Assembly (NCBI RefSeq): GCF_029504575.1
Contig: NZ_JAQFII010000001.1
Location: 4,409,001 to 4,473,000, forward strand
DNA: 64,000 nt
From: Streptomyces sp. SPB162
Lineage (GTDB): Bacteria; Actinomycetota; Actinomycetes; Streptomycetales; Streptomycetaceae
Direction: 5' to 3'
This document shows positions 1-8,700 of the stretch, piece after piece; the first letter of the stretch is position 1, and each line of letters begins with the position of its first letter. The notes beneath the pieces were generated by a model that saw only the letters and a list, made by a program, of their open reading frames with translations, was not told where the DNA came from and made no database searches. Made by a program: the position numbers and the translations under genes.

Positions 1-125
1 GCGCCAGCTTCGGTATCGGCTGGGCGGGCTGCGGCATGACGGCCGACGAGATCCTGCACTCCGCGGATCAGCGGATGTACATCGAGAAGCGCTCGCGCAC
101 GCGCAACCACCGCCGCGCGGGCTGA
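1..125 (+). CDS. C-terminal end of a GGDEF-domain protein (partial)
   Basis: Only the last ~40 codons are present, reading in frame from base 3 to the TGA at 123-125. The peptide carries ASFGIGWAG, then ADEILHSADQRMYIEK, which matches the final strand and helix of GGDEF (diguanylate cyclase-type) domains, where 'S-G-A ... LL..AD.AMY.AK' is typical. The catalytic GGDEF loop would lie upstream of the window, so activity cannot be judged. A short basic tail follows the domain. The stop codon lies inside an 8-bp tandem repeat array. Confidence 0.6.
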   Translation, partial: ASFGIGWAGCGMTADEILHSADQRMYIEKRSRTRNHRRAG

Positions 126-200
126 CCCACTGATCCGCTGACCCACTGACCCACTGACCCACTGACCCACTGACCCCCTGATCCGCTGACCGCTGACCGG
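122..200. repeat. 8-bp tandem repeat over a stop codon
   Basis: About ten head-to-tail copies of CTGACCCA and the variants CTGATCCG and CTGACCCC. Four perfect copies lie at 138-169. The array starts inside the last codons of the GGDEF gene, and its first unit contains that gene's TGA. The rest of the gap to the kinase start at 367 shows no gene. Confidence 0.9.
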
Positions 201-366
201 ACCCCCAGTGCCCACTGAGGGGCGATACCGGGGCGGAACGGGACCAAAGCCGGGACGGAACGGGATCAATGCCGGGTTCACGGCGGTTCCCTCCACCTTG
301 CGGAGTACGCGAGATCGATCTGGCGGTTGACCCCGGACAGCCGTTCCCCTGCATACGCTGGGTAAT

Positions 367-1569
367 GTGCAGCGCCTCTACTCCTTCCTCCGCAGACACC
401 CCACCGGGGTCGACAGCTTCTGGGCTCTCGTCCTGCTCGGGTTCAGCGCGCTGTGGGTGATGGAGGACAGCCAGCCGTCGCCGTTCTCGCGGATGGCCGC
501 GATCCCGATCTGCTTCGGACTGAGCGCCGTCGTCGCGCTGCGCCGCCGCTCGCCGGAGAAGACGCTGCTGCTGGTCATCGCCCTCGGCATCGCCCAGATC
601 CTGCTGGACGTCCGGGTCAATCCCGGCGACTTCGCCATGCTGGTCGCGGTCTACACCGTCGCCGCCAACGGCAGCCGCTGGGCTTCGCGGCTCGCGCTCA
701 TCGGCGGTCTGAGCGCCTCGCCGATCTCCAGCCTGCGCTGGCCGGACGACAACCCGTATTCCAGCATCTGGGTCGGCATAGCCCAAGTGATCTTCGTGTC
801 CGTCCCGTTCGCGCTCGCCTGGGTCATCGGCGACAGCCTCCGCACCCGCCGTGCCTACTACCTCCAGCTGGAGGAGCGCGCCGCCCGGCTGCAGCGGGAG
901 CGCGAGGCGCAGTCCAAGGCCGCGGTCGCCGCCGAGCGGGCCCGTATCGCCCGTGAACTGCACGACGTGGTGGCGCACAACGTGTCGGTGATGGTGGTGC
1001 AGGCGGATGGCGCCGCCTATGTGCTGGACGCTTCGCCGGAGCAGGCCAAGCAGGCGCTGGCGACGATCTCCAGCACCGGCCGCCAGGCGCTCGCCGAGAT
1101 GCGCCGGCTGCTCGGGCTGCTGCGGGCGGGCGATGACAGCGGCGGCGAGTACGTGCCGCAGCCCGGGGTCGACCAACTGTCCGAACTCGTCGAGCAGGTG
1201 CGGGGCGCCGGCCTGCCCGTGCGCTTCGAGGTGACGGGGGAGGCCCGTCCGCTCTCCAGCGGCGTGGAACTGACCGCGTACCGCATCGTCCAGGAGGCGC
1301 TGACGAACACCCGCAAGCACGGCGGCATCGACGCGACCGCCACCGTCCAGCTCGCCTTCGCGGACGCCGAACTGGACCTGCTCATCGAGGACGACGGGCG
1401 GGGCGCGCAGCACGAGTTGTACGAGGACGGCGGGCGGGACGGCCTCGGGCAGGGCCTGATCGGGATGCGTGAGCGCATCGGCATGATCGGCGGCACGCTG
1501 GAGGCCGGGCCGCGGCCCGGCGGCGGCTTCCGGATCAGCGCCGTGCTGCCCCTCAAGACAGGCCGTTGA
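367..1569 (+). CDS. NarL-family sensor histidine kinase
   Basis: A 400-aa membrane sensor kinase that should autophosphorylate and pass phosphate to the response regulator encoded at 1683. The first ~165 residues hold several hydrophobic membrane segments and no obvious large extracellular domain. A short coiled region (EERAARLQREREAQSK) leads into a HisKA_3 domain with the H-box ARELHDVVAHNVSVM, where His199 is the likely phosphoacceptor. A HATPase_c domain follows, with an N-box (IVQEALTNTRKH) and the G-box motifs DDGRG and GLIGMRERI. The start is a GTG at 367 with little upstream room for a strong ribosome site. The signal sensed is unknown. Confidence 0.9.
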   Translation: MQRLYSFLRRHPTGVDSFWALVLLGFSALWVMEDSQPSPFSRMAAIPICFGLSAVVALRRRSPEKTLLLVIALGIAQILLDVRVNPGDFAMLVAVYTVAANGSRWASRLALIGGLSASPISSLRWPDDNPYSSIWVGIAQVIFVSVPFALAWVIGDSLRTRRAYYLQLEERAARLQREREAQSKAAVAAERARIARELHDVVAHNVSVMVVQADGAAYVLDASPEQAKQALATISSTGRQALAEMRRLLGLLRAGDDSGGEYVPQPGVDQLSELVEQVRGAGLPVRFEVTGEARPLSSGVELTAYRIVQEALTNTRKHGGIDATATVQLAFADAELDLLIEDDGRGAQHELYEDGGRDGLGQGLIGMRERIGMIGGTLEAGPRPGGGFRISAVLPLKTGR

Positions 1570-1593
1570 CGCCCCGGCCCGCGCGAATCCGCC

Positions 1594-1661
1594 GACGTCC
1601 GGAACGCCCCGACGTCCGGAACACCCCGACTTCCAGAACCCCCCGACTTCCAGCAGAACCA
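1594..1661. repeat. 17-bp tandem repeat between kinase and regulator genes
   Basis: Four degenerate 17-bp units, the first two GACGTCCGGAACGCCCC and GACGTCCGGAACACCCC and the last two beginning GACTTCCAG. They start 25 bases after the kinase stop and end just before the regulator's ribosome-binding region. The units keep an open frame that can make the regulator look falsely longer at its N-terminus. Confidence 0.85.
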
Positions 1662-1682
1662 GCAGAAGAGGACCAGAACACG

Positions 1683-2375
1683 ATGGCGATCCGCGTGATG
1701 CTCGTCGATGACCAGGTGCTGTTGCGCACCGGTTTCCGCATGGTGCTGCAGGCCCAGCCCGACATGGAGGTCGTCGCGGAGGCGGGCGACGGCGCGCAGG
1801 CGGTCGAGGTGCTGCGCTCCACCAAGGTGGACGTGGTGCTGATGGACGTCCGTATGCCGCGACTCGACGGCGTCGAGGCGACCCGGCGGATCTGCGGCAG
1901 CCCGGACCGCAAGCCGGACGACGGCGGTCCGCGGGTGCTGATCCTCACCACCTTCGACCTGGACGAGTACGCCTTCTCGGCGCTCAAGGCGGGAGCCAGC
2001 GGCTTCCTGCTCAAGGACGTGCCGCCGGACGAGTTGCTGGCCGCGATCCGTTCCGTGCACAGCGGGGACGCGGTCGTCGCGCCGAGCACCACCCGCCGTC
2101 TGCTGGACCGCTTCACGCCGATGCTGCCCAGCTCGGGCGCGCCGGACAACACCGCGGTGAACCGGCTGACCGAGCGCGAGCGCGAGGTGCTGCTGCTCGT
2201 CGCCCAGGGGCTGTCGAACGGTGAGATCGCGCGGAAGCTGGTGCTCTCAGAGGCGACGGTGAAGACGCACGTCGGCCGGATCCTCACCAAGCTCGACCTG
2301 CGCGACCGCGTCCAGGCGGTGGTGCTGGCCTACGAGACGGGTCTGGTGCGGGCCGGCTCCGGCGGCGGCCGATAG
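1683..2375 (+). CDS. NarL/LuxR-family response regulator
   Basis: A 230-aa DNA-binding response regulator, partner of the kinase at 367. The receiver domain (about 1-125) has the acidic pair D9/D10, the phosphoacceptor Asp55 in VLMDVRMPRLDG and the conserved Lys in LLKDVPP. The C-terminus (about 160-225) is a LuxR-type HTH with LTEREREVLLLVAQGLSN, then EATVKTHVGRILTKL. The ATG at 1683 is chosen because the receiver strand MAIRVMLVDDQ starts there and AGAGGACC lies upstream. The longer open frame from 1566 only translates the tandem repeats. Target genes are not evident. Confidence 0.92.
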   Translation: MAIRVMLVDDQVLLRTGFRMVLQAQPDMEVVAEAGDGAQAVEVLRSTKVDVVLMDVRMPRLDGVEATRRICGSPDRKPDDGGPRVLILTTFDLDEYAFSALKAGASGFLLKDVPPDELLAAIRSVHSGDAVVAPSTTRRLLDRFTPMLPSSGAPDNTAVNRLTEREREVLLLVAQGLSNGEIARKLVLSEATVKTHVGRILTKLDLRDRVQAVVLAYETGLVRAGSGGGR

Positions 2376-2420
2376 TCCTCGCCGACGCAGCGAGGCGCCG
2401 TCAGTGCTCGTCAGCGCTGG

Positions 2421-2738
2421 TCAGTGCTCGTCGCGCAGGACCAGGTCCAGCAGGCCCGGGAAGCGCTGGTCGAACTCGGCGCGGCGCAGCCGGTTGACGC
2501 GCCGGGGTCCCTGGTCGCGCTGCTCGATCAGCCCGGCCACGCGCAGCACCGCGAAGTGGTGGCTGAGCGCGGCCTTGCCGACGGGCACGTCGAAGGTGCC
2601 GCAGGACCGCTCCCAGTCGCCCGCTCCGGCGAGTTCGCGCACGAGCTGGAGGCGGACGGGATCGGCGAGGGCGGCGAGGGCCGTCAGGACGGGTACGTCG
2701 TCCGGGTGGGTGTGCTCGGGTGCTGCCCTGTGACCCAT
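2421..2738 (-). CDS. ArsR-family winged-helix repressor
   Basis: A small 105-aa regulator of the ArsR/SmtB fold. The line is LADPVRLQLVREL, followed by the recognition-helix region KAALSHHFAVLRVAGL and the wing. No CxC-type metal site is visible, so it is probably not an arsenic sensor. It may respond to redox or an organic ligand. The ATG at 2738 is preceded by AGAGGAC. An upstream extension to 2816 in the same frame lacks family similarity. It is divergent from the quinone oxidoreductase at 2843, with a dyad-rich intergenic region, so it probably represses itself and that gene. Confidence 0.85.
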   Translation of the reverse strand: MGHRAAPEHTHPDDVPVLTALAALADPVRLQLVRELAGAGDWERSCGTFDVPVGKAALSHHFAVLRVAGLIEQRDQGPRRVNRLRRAEFDQRFPGLLDLVLRDEH

Positions 2739-2776
2739 CGGGTGTCCTCTTGCTCGTCCTGTCACCCTTGCGGAGT

Positions 2777-2821
2777 GTTCGATGAAAACCATACACTCCA
2801 AGTGTTCGCTTTTCATTGAAC
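2777..2821. promoter_or_regulatory. Divergent promoter with nested dyads, candidate ArsR operator
   Basis: Outer arms GTTCGATGAAAA (2777-2788) and TTTTCATTGAAC (2810-2821) are inverted repeats with one mismatch. A second dyad, ACACT-cca-AGTGT (2793-2805), sits at the centre. This is the lowest-GC stretch nearby and lies between the two divergent starts. Assignment to the adjacent ArsR protein is inference. Confidence 0.6.
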
Positions 2822-2842
2822 AGCTTGCGAGGGGTGGCCGTC

Positions 2843-3823
2843 ATGCGCGCAATCGAATTCGGGGAGTTCGGCGGACCCGAGGTCCTGCGGATCACCGAGG
2901 CTCCGGTCCCGGAGCCCGGTCCCGGTGAGGTGACCATCGACGTGGCCTACACCGGCGTGAACTTCGCCGACACCCAGGCCCGTTCCGTCGGTTACCGCGT
3001 ACCGGACCTGCCCTTCCGCCCCGGCCTGGAGGTGTCCGGCCGGATCCGCGCCGTCGGCGCGGGCGTCGAGGGCCTGGCCGTCGGTCAGCAGATCGCCGCG
3101 CTGACCCCGCACAGCGGCTACGCGGAGGTCGTCACGGCCCCCGCCGCCACCGTCTTCGCGCTCCCCGGCGGTGTGTCCCTGCGGGTCGGCGCCACCCTGC
3201 CGACCGTCCTGCCTACCGTCCAGGGCCTGGTGCACGAGATCGGCCGGCTGCGTGCCGGCGAGACCGTGCTGGTCCAGGGCGCGGCCGGCGGGGTCGGCAC
3301 GGTCGCCGGGCAGGTCGCCCGGCTCGGCGGGGCGGGCGCCGTCTACGGCGTCGTGTCGCGGCCGGAGAAGGTCGAGGAGGCGCTCAAGTACGGCTACGAC
3401 GAGGTGTTCGTCGGGGACGACTTCGCCGCGGGGGTTCAGCGGGCCACCGGCGGCCGGGGGGTGGATCTCGCGCTCGACCCGGTCGGCGGCGACACGCTCC
3501 GCCGCAGCCTCGACTCCCTCGCGCTCTTCGGCCGGCTGGTCTCCTTCGGCAACGCCGGAGGCGGCGCCCCCTGGCAGGTCGGCCAGCCCGAGCTGTACCC
3601 GCGCGGGCTGTCGGTGGCCGGCTTCTCGATCCTCACCCTCGCCGAGAACGACCCGCAGACGCTGCGCGCGATCGCCGACAGGTCCTTCCGGCTCGTCGCC
3701 GGCGGCGAGGTCGAGCTGCCGATCACCGCCGAGTTCCCGCTGGAGGAGGCGGCCGAGGCGCACCGCCTCATGGACACCCGCGCCACCACCGGCAAGCTGC
3801 TGCTGCGCGTCGCCGGGGAGTGA
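2843..3823 (+). CDS. NADPH:quinone oxidoreductase-like MDR-family protein
   Basis: A 326-aa zinc-independent medium-chain dehydrogenase/reductase. The GroES-like N-terminal domain is followed by a Rossmann fold with GAAGGVGTVAGQ, and later DLALDPVGGDTL. Members reduce quinones or other enones with NADPH in the cytoplasm. No structural zinc cysteines are seen, which fits the quinone oxidoreductase subgroup. The start is the ATG at 2843, with GAGGGG about ten bases upstream. A TTG further up would run into the operator. It is divergent from the ArsR gene and probably induced when that repressor lets go. The substrate is unknown. Confidence 0.85.
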   Translation: MRAIEFGEFGGPEVLRITEAPVPEPGPGEVTIDVAYTGVNFADTQARSVGYRVPDLPFRPGLEVSGRIRAVGAGVEGLAVGQQIAALTPHSGYAEVVTAPAATVFALPGGVSLRVGATLPTVLPTVQGLVHEIGRLRAGETVLVQGAAGGVGTVAGQVARLGGAGAVYGVVSRPEKVEEALKYGYDEVFVGDDFAAGVQRATGGRGVDLALDPVGGDTLRRSLDSLALFGRLVSFGNAGGGAPWQVGQPELYPRGLSVAGFSILTLAENDPQTLRAIADRSFRLVAGGEVELPITAEFPLEEAAEAHRLMDTRATTGKLLLRVAGE

Positions 3824-3846
3824 CGCCGTAGGCGCCGGCGGTGCGC

Positions 3847-4984
3847 TCAGTCCTGGGGCAGCAGCTCCACGAACGCGCGCACCGCCGCCGCGACGTCGTC
3901 CACCGTCCACTCCAGCGCGGACGCGGCCACCGTCACCTCGGTCACCGACATCCCCGGCACCTCGCTGTCGAACCATTTGCCGAACACGACGGACTTCGTC
4001 TCCAGCGCCTGGCGCAGCCCGGCCGCGTCCAGCACCGAGGCCGGAAACGGCAGCCACACCTGGAACTGGTGGGTGAACGGCACCGGCGGGTTGATCCGGA
4101 AGAACGGCACCGCGCCCTCGAGCCCGTCCCGCAGCCCCTCCACGACGTCCTTCGCGTGTGCCACGTACGAGGGCAGTCGCGGCAGCTCGTTGTCCAGTCC
4201 GGCCAGCGCCGCGAGCACCGTCGGGAACTGCGTGAACGCCAGGCCGCCGTACCGGTGCCGCCAGGCCTTGGCCTCCGCGATCAGGTCGGCCGGGCCGGGC
4301 GAGCACGGCGCCCGAGATGCCGTCGAGCGACTTGTAGAACGACACGTAGACGCTGTCCGCGAGGCCCGAGATCTCGGCAAGGGAGCGTCCGAAGTGCGGC
4401 GCGCACTCCCACAGCCGGGCCCCGTCGAAGTGCACGACGGCATCCCGGTCGCGCGCCGCCGCCACCGTCGCGGTCAGCTCCTCCCAGGTGGGCAGCTGGA
4501 AGCCCGCGTCGCGCAGCGGCAGCTCCAGCATCAGCGTGCCGAACGGCTCGTCGCAGTCCCGGATCTCCTGCGCGCTCGGCAGCCGGGGCGCGGTCGTCGG
4601 ATGGATCGGGCGCAGCCCGCTCACCATCGAGAAGGCGTCGCGCTCGTGGACCTCCGGGTGGGCCAGCGGGTGCAGGGCGACCGCCGGGTTGCCCGTCCGG
4701 CCGGCCCAGCACCGCAGGGCCACCTGCTGCGCCATCGTCCCGGTGGGGAAGAACGCCGCGGCCTCCAGGCCCAGCAGCTCCGCCACCCGCTGCTCCAGCA
4801 CGGCGACGATGCCGTCGCCGTACATGTCCGGCGGAACGTCCAGGTCGTGCGCGGCCGCGCCCTCGGCCACCAGGCGCTCCAGCCGCTCACGCATCAGCGG
4901 GCGCTTGCCGCTGGACAGCACCCGGTCACATGCCCGCACAGCTGCCAGGCGCGTGGTCTTCTCGTCGTCGATCGGATAGCCCAT
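3847..4984 (-). pseudogene. Threonine aldolase-like PLP enzyme, single-base frameshift
   Basis: A gene of the beta-eliminating lyase/threonine aldolase fold (PLP enzymes cleaving L-threonine-type amino acids to glycine). It starts at ATG 4984 (MGYPIDDEKTTRLAAV) and keeps PTGTMAQQVALR, HFDGARLWE and the PLP-lysine region SFYKSLDGISGAVLA. The frame breaks at 4297-4299: removing one base of the GGG run restores LAGPADLIAEAKAWRHRYGG and then a normal C-terminus ending in ELLPQD at 3847. The span is 1138 bases, a multiple of three plus one. This could be real decay or a homopolymer sequencing error. Apart from the shift, both halves look well conserved. It lies tail-to-tail with the oxidoreductase gene. 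Confidence 0.8.
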
Positions 4985-5039
4985 GACACCGATCCTGCCC
5001 CACGGTCCCCGCTTCTGCCGAGGGGGTTCGCCGACCACC

Positions 5040-5062
5040 GGGGGTCCATCCCATGGACCCCC
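5040..5062. promoter_or_regulatory. Perfect 10-bp hairpin in divergent promoter region
   Basis: GGGGGTCCAT, CCC, ATGGACCCCC forms a perfect stem between the aldolase-like gene and the cofactor operon. A -10-like TAGCAT follows at 5086-5091, so the dyad sits where an operator for the operon at 5142 could act. No binding protein is known to me. Confidence 0.4.
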
Positions 5063-5141
5063 AGGGACGCCGGGGCGCATTCGCGTAGCATTGACGAGAA
5101 CTCCGGTACCGCTCAGGACTGGAAGGGAAGGCCAGCGCAGC

Positions 5142-6068
5142 GTGAACGCATCGCACACCTCGGGCCCCACGCCCTCAGAAGCGGAGGCGCGCCCCGCCCG
5201 CCTCACCGTCGGCGTCGTCGGCGCCGGCCGGGTCGGACCGGCGCTCGCCGCCGCCCTCAAGCTCGCGGGCCACCGGCCGGTCGCCGCCTCGGGGGTGTCG
5301 GAACTCTCCCGCCGCCGCGCGGCGGCCCTGCTGCCCGACGTGCCGCTGGTCGAGCCGGAGGAAGTGCTCGCGCGCGCGGACCTCGTCCTGTTGACGGTCC
5401 CCGACGACGCGCTGCCCGGCCTGGTCGCCGGTCTCGCCGAGACCGGCGCCGTACGCCCGGGGCAGTTGATCGTGCACACCTCGGGCCGCTACGGCACGGG
5501 CGTGCTCGAACCGGCGCTGCGGGCCGGCGCCCTGCCGCTCGCCCTGCACCCCGCGATGACGTTCACCGGCACCGCCGTGGACGTGCAGCGGCTGGCCGGC
5601 TGCTCCTTCGGCGTCACCGCTCCCGGGCAGCTGCGGATGGCCGCCGAGGCGCTCGTCATCGAGATGGGCGGCGAGCCCGAGTGGATCGACGAGGAGGCCC
5701 GCCCGCTGTACCACGCGGGCCTCGCGATCGGTGCGAACCACCTGGTCACGCTGGTCGCCCAGGCCATGGAGCTGCTGAGCGCGGCCGGTGTCGCGGAGCC
5801 GGGCCGGATGCTCGGCCCGCTGCTCGGCGCGGCCCTCGACAACGCCCTGCGGGCCGGCGACGGCGCCCTCACCGGCCCGGTCGCGCGCGGCGACGCGGGC
5901 ACGGTCACCGCCCATCTGGCGGAGCTGCGCAAGCACTCCCCGCAGGCCGTCGCCTCCTACCTGGCGATGGCGCGGGCCACCGCGGATCGCGCGATCGCCA
6001 ACGGAATGCTCAAGCCGGAACTCGCCGAGGCACTGCTCGAAGTCCTCGCGGACGGGGGACCCCGATGA
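5142..6068 (+). CDS. Rossmann-like/DUF2520 oxidoreductase family protein
   Basis: A 308-aa protein with an N-terminal Rossmann-like NAD(P) domain (VGVVGAGRVGPALAAALK, then DLVLLTVPDDAL) and a helical DUF2520 C-terminal domain (LHPAMTFTG, YHAGLAIGANHLV). The fold resembles ketopantoate reductase and pyrroline-carboxylate reductase, but no activity is established by sequence. The GTG start at 5142 follows GGAAGGGAAGG. Its stop overlaps the panC start (ATGA), so it is translationally coupled to pantothenate synthesis. This suggests a role next to PanC, possibly a PanE-like reductase, which is inference. Confidence 0.85.
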   Translation: MNASHTSGPTPSEAEARPARLTVGVVGAGRVGPALAAALKLAGHRPVAASGVSELSRRRAAALLPDVPLVEPEEVLARADLVLLTVPDDALPGLVAGLAETGAVRPGQLIVHTSGRYGTGVLEPALRAGALPLALHPAMTFTGTAVDVQRLAGCSFGVTAPGQLRMAAEALVIEMGGEPEWIDEEARPLYHAGLAIGANHLVTLVAQAMELLSAAGVAEPGRMLGPLLGAALDNALRAGDGALTGPVARGDAGTVTAHLAELRKHSPQAVASYLAMARATADRAIANGMLKPELAEALLEVLADGGPR

Positions 6069-6928
6069 CCACGCACCTGCTGGAGACGGCCGCGGAGCTG
6101 CGAGCCGCCACCCGGGCCGGCCGCAAGCGCGCCGTGGTGATGACGATGGGCGCGCTGCACGAGGGGCACGCGACGCTCATCCGCACCGCCCGCGCGCACG
6201 TGGGGGCGGACGGCGAGGTGGTCGTCACCGTCTTCGTCAACCCGCTGCAGTTCGGCCCCGGCGAGGACCTGGACCGCTATCCGCGCACCCTGGACGCCGA
6301 TGTGAAGATCGCGGACGGGGCCGGCGCCGATATCGTCCTCGCGCCCTCCGTCGACGAGGTCTACCCCGGCGGCGCGCCGCAGGTGCGGATCACGGCGGGA
6401 CCGATGGGGGAGCGCTACGAGGGCGCCTCCCGTCCCGGCCACTTCGACGGCATGCTCACCGTCGTCGCGAAGCTGCTCCACCTCACCGCCCCCGACGTCG
6501 CGTTCTTCGGGCAGAAGGATGCCCAGCAGCTCGCGCTGATCCGCCGGATGGCGACGGACCTGAACTTCCCGGCGGAGATCGTCGGCGTTCCCACCGTCCG
6601 GGAGGGCGACGGACTGGCGCTGTCCAGCCGCAACCGGTACCTCTCGGCCGCCGACCGCCCGGCGGCGCTCACGCTGTCCCACGCGCTGTTCGCCGGCCGG
6701 GACGCGGTCCAGGCGGGCCCCGACGCCGTACGAGCGGCGGCGCGCAAGGTGCTGGAGGAGGCGGGGGACGGCGGCCCGGCCGTCGACTACCTGGCCCTCG
6801 TGGACCCCGCGGACTTCACGGAGGCGCCGCCCGGCCACACAGGCCCGGCGATCCTCGCGGTCGCCGCGAAGGTCGGCACGACCCGTCTGATCGACAACAT
6901 CCCCCTGGAATTCGGAGCCACGCGATGA
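6065..6928 (+). CDS. panC: Pantothenate synthetase
   Basis: A 287-aa enzyme that condenses pantoate and beta-alanine with ATP to give pantothenate, on the route to coenzyme A. The family motifs are all visible: MGALHEGH near residue 28 (nucleotide-binding HXGH), FVNPLQFGP, RPGHFDGMLTVV, FFGQKDAQQ and LSSRNRYLS. Length is normal for PanC. It overlaps the upstream DUF2520 gene and the downstream nadB by four bases each (ATGA), so the three are co-translated. No panB or panD is present in this operon. Confidence 0.97.
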   Translation: MTTHLLETAAELRAATRAGRKRAVVMTMGALHEGHATLIRTARAHVGADGEVVVTVFVNPLQFGPGEDLDRYPRTLDADVKIADGAGADIVLAPSVDEVYPGGAPQVRITAGPMGERYEGASRPGHFDGMLTVVAKLLHLTAPDVAFFGQKDAQQLALIRRMATDLNFPAEIVGVPTVREGDGLALSSRNRYLSAADRPAALTLSHALFAGRDAVQAGPDAVRAAARKVLEEAGDGGPAVDYLALVDPADFTEAPPGHTGPAILAVAAKVGTTRLIDNIPLEFGATR

Positions 6929-8700
6929 ACGGAACCGGCATACGGCTGGCCGCCCCCGCCCCCGGCTGGGCGATCACCGCCGACGTGATCGTCGTCGGAT
7001 CCGGCGTCGCCGGCCTGACGACCGCGCTGCGCTGCGCCGCCGCCGGCGCGAAGGTCGTCGTCGTGACGAAGGCGCAGATGGACAACGGCTCCACGCGCTG
7101 GGCGCAGGGCGGCATCGCCGCGGCGCTCGGCGAAGGGGACACCCCGGAGCAGCACCTGGACGACACCCTGGTCGCCGGCGTCGGGCTGTGTGACGAGCCG
7201 GCCGTGCGGGCGCTGGTCACCGAGGGCCCGGGCGCGGTGCGCCGGCTCATCTCCACCGGCGCCCGGTTCGACACGTCGAACGAGACCGGCGAGATCCTGC
7301 TGACCCGCGAGGGCGGCCACCACCGCCGCCGGATCGCGCACGCGGGCGGCGACGCGACGGGCGCGGAGATCTCCCGCGCGCTGGTGGACGCGGTCCGTGA
7401 CGCGGGCATCGAGACCGTGGAGAACGCGCTCGTCCTGGACCTGCTCACCGACGAGGCCGGCCGTACCGCGGGCGTCACGTTGCACGTGATGGGCGAGGGC
7501 CAGCGCGACGGCGTCGGCGCCGTGCACGCCAAGGCCGTGGTGCTCGCGACCGGCGGCATGGGCCAGGTGTTCTCCGCGACGACGAACCCGGCGGTGTCGA
7601 CCGGCGACGGCGTGGCGCTCGCGCTGCGGGCCGGCGCCGAGGTCAGCGACCTGGAGTTCGTGCAGTTCCACCCGACCGTGCTGTGGCTGGGCCCGGACGC
7701 CGAGGGCCAGCAGCCGCTGGTGTCCGAGGCGGTCCGCGGCGAGGGCGCGTACCTGGTCGACGCCGAGGGCGTCCGGTTCATGACCGGTCAGCACGAGCTG
7801 GCGGAGCTGGCGCCGCGCGACATCGTCGCCAAGGGCATCACGCGGCGCATGCAGGAGACCGGCGCCGAGCACATGTTCCTGGACGCCCGGCACTTCGGCG
7901 CCACGATGTGGGCCGAGCGCTTCCCGACGATCCTCGCCGCCTGCCGTTCGCACGGCATCGACCCGGTCACCGAGCCGATCCCGGTCGCCCCCGCGGCCCA
8001 CTACGCGTCCGGCGGCGTCCGGACGGACCTGCGGGGCCGGACGACCGTGCCGGGCCTGTACGCGTGCGGTGAGGTCGCCTGCACGGGGGTGCACGGCGCC
8101 AATCGGCTCGCCTCCAACTCGCTGCTGGAGGGCCTGGTCTTCGCCGAGCGCATCGCGGCCGACATCATCGCCGACCCGACCGCGCCGGGCGTCCCCGTCG
8201 TCCCCGCACCGGCCCGCACCCCGCTGCTGGCCTCCGAGACCCGCTTCGAGATCCAGCGGATCATGACGGCGGGCGCGGGCGTCCTGCGCAGCGCCGCCAG
8301 CCTGGCGGGCGCGGCCACCGCGCTGGAAGGCATCCACACCGCTTCCGTCGACGACCTGGAGCGCGACGGCAAGACCGCCGAGCCCTGCGTCGAGACGTGG
8401 GAGGCGTCCAATCTGAGCCTGGTGGCCCGGGTCCTGGTCGCGGCGGCCCGCCGCCGGGAGGAGACTCGTGGCTGCCACTGGCGCGAGGACCGGCCGGACC
8501 GGGACGATGACCGGTGGCGCCGGCACCTGATCGTCCGCCTGACGCCCCATGGCACGTTGGCCGTGCACACCACCGACACGGCGGACTTCCCGCCGGTGCG
8601 CAGCGATGCGGCACCGTCGGACGGCCTGCCGGTGAACCCGCCGGTGACCGCAGAAACCCCGCGGGGGACGACCCTCGCAGCCCTCAAGGAGCCCTCGTGA
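6925..8700 (+). CDS. nadB: L-aspartate oxidase
   Basis: A 591-aa FAD enzyme that oxidises L-aspartate to iminoaspartate, the first step of de novo NAD synthesis. It shows the N-terminal dinucleotide fold VGSGVAGLTTALRCA, the flavin-linked RWAQGGIAA, the active-site stretch HHRRRIAHAGGDATG, EFVQFHPT, and C-terminal YASGGVRTDLRG and ANRLASNSLLEG. The C-terminal helical domain has EASNLSLVARVLVAAARRREE. Starts and stops overlap panC and nadC by four bases. nadA (quinolinate synthase) is not in this window. Confidence 0.97.
   Translation: MNGTGIRLAAPAPGWAITADVIVVGSGVAGLTTALRCAAAGAKVVVVTKAQMDNGSTRWAQGGIAAALGEGDTPEQHLDDTLVAGVGLCDEPAVRALVTEGPGAVRRLISTGARFDTSNETGEILLTREGGHHRRRIAHAGGDATGAEISRALVDAVRDAGIETVENALVLDLLTDEAGRTAGVTLHVMGEGQRDGVGAVHAKAVVLATGGMGQVFSATTNPAVSTGDGVALALRAGAEVSDLEFVQFHPTVLWLGPDAEGQQPLVSEAVRGEGAYLVDAEGVRFMTGQHELAELAPRDIVAKGITRRMQETGAEHMFLDARHFGATMWAERFPTILAACRSHGIDPVTEPIPVAPAAHYASGGVRTDLRGRTTVPGLYACGEVACTGVHGANRLASNSLLEGLVFAERIAADIIADPTAPGVPVVPAPARTPLLASETRFEIQRIMTAGAGVLRSAASLAGAATALEGIHTASVDDLERDGKTAEPCVETWEASNLSLVARVLVAAARRREETRGCHWREDRPDRDDDRWRRHLIVRLTPHGTLAVHTTDTADFPPVRSDAAPSDGLPVNPPVTAETPRGTTLAALKEPS

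Noticed and set aside
2813..5479. Long 888-aa minus-strand open frame
   Set aside because: Only the middle part (upstream half of the aldolase-like gene) has family resemblance; the rest is antisense of the quinone oxidoreductase and promoter DNA, open because of high GC.
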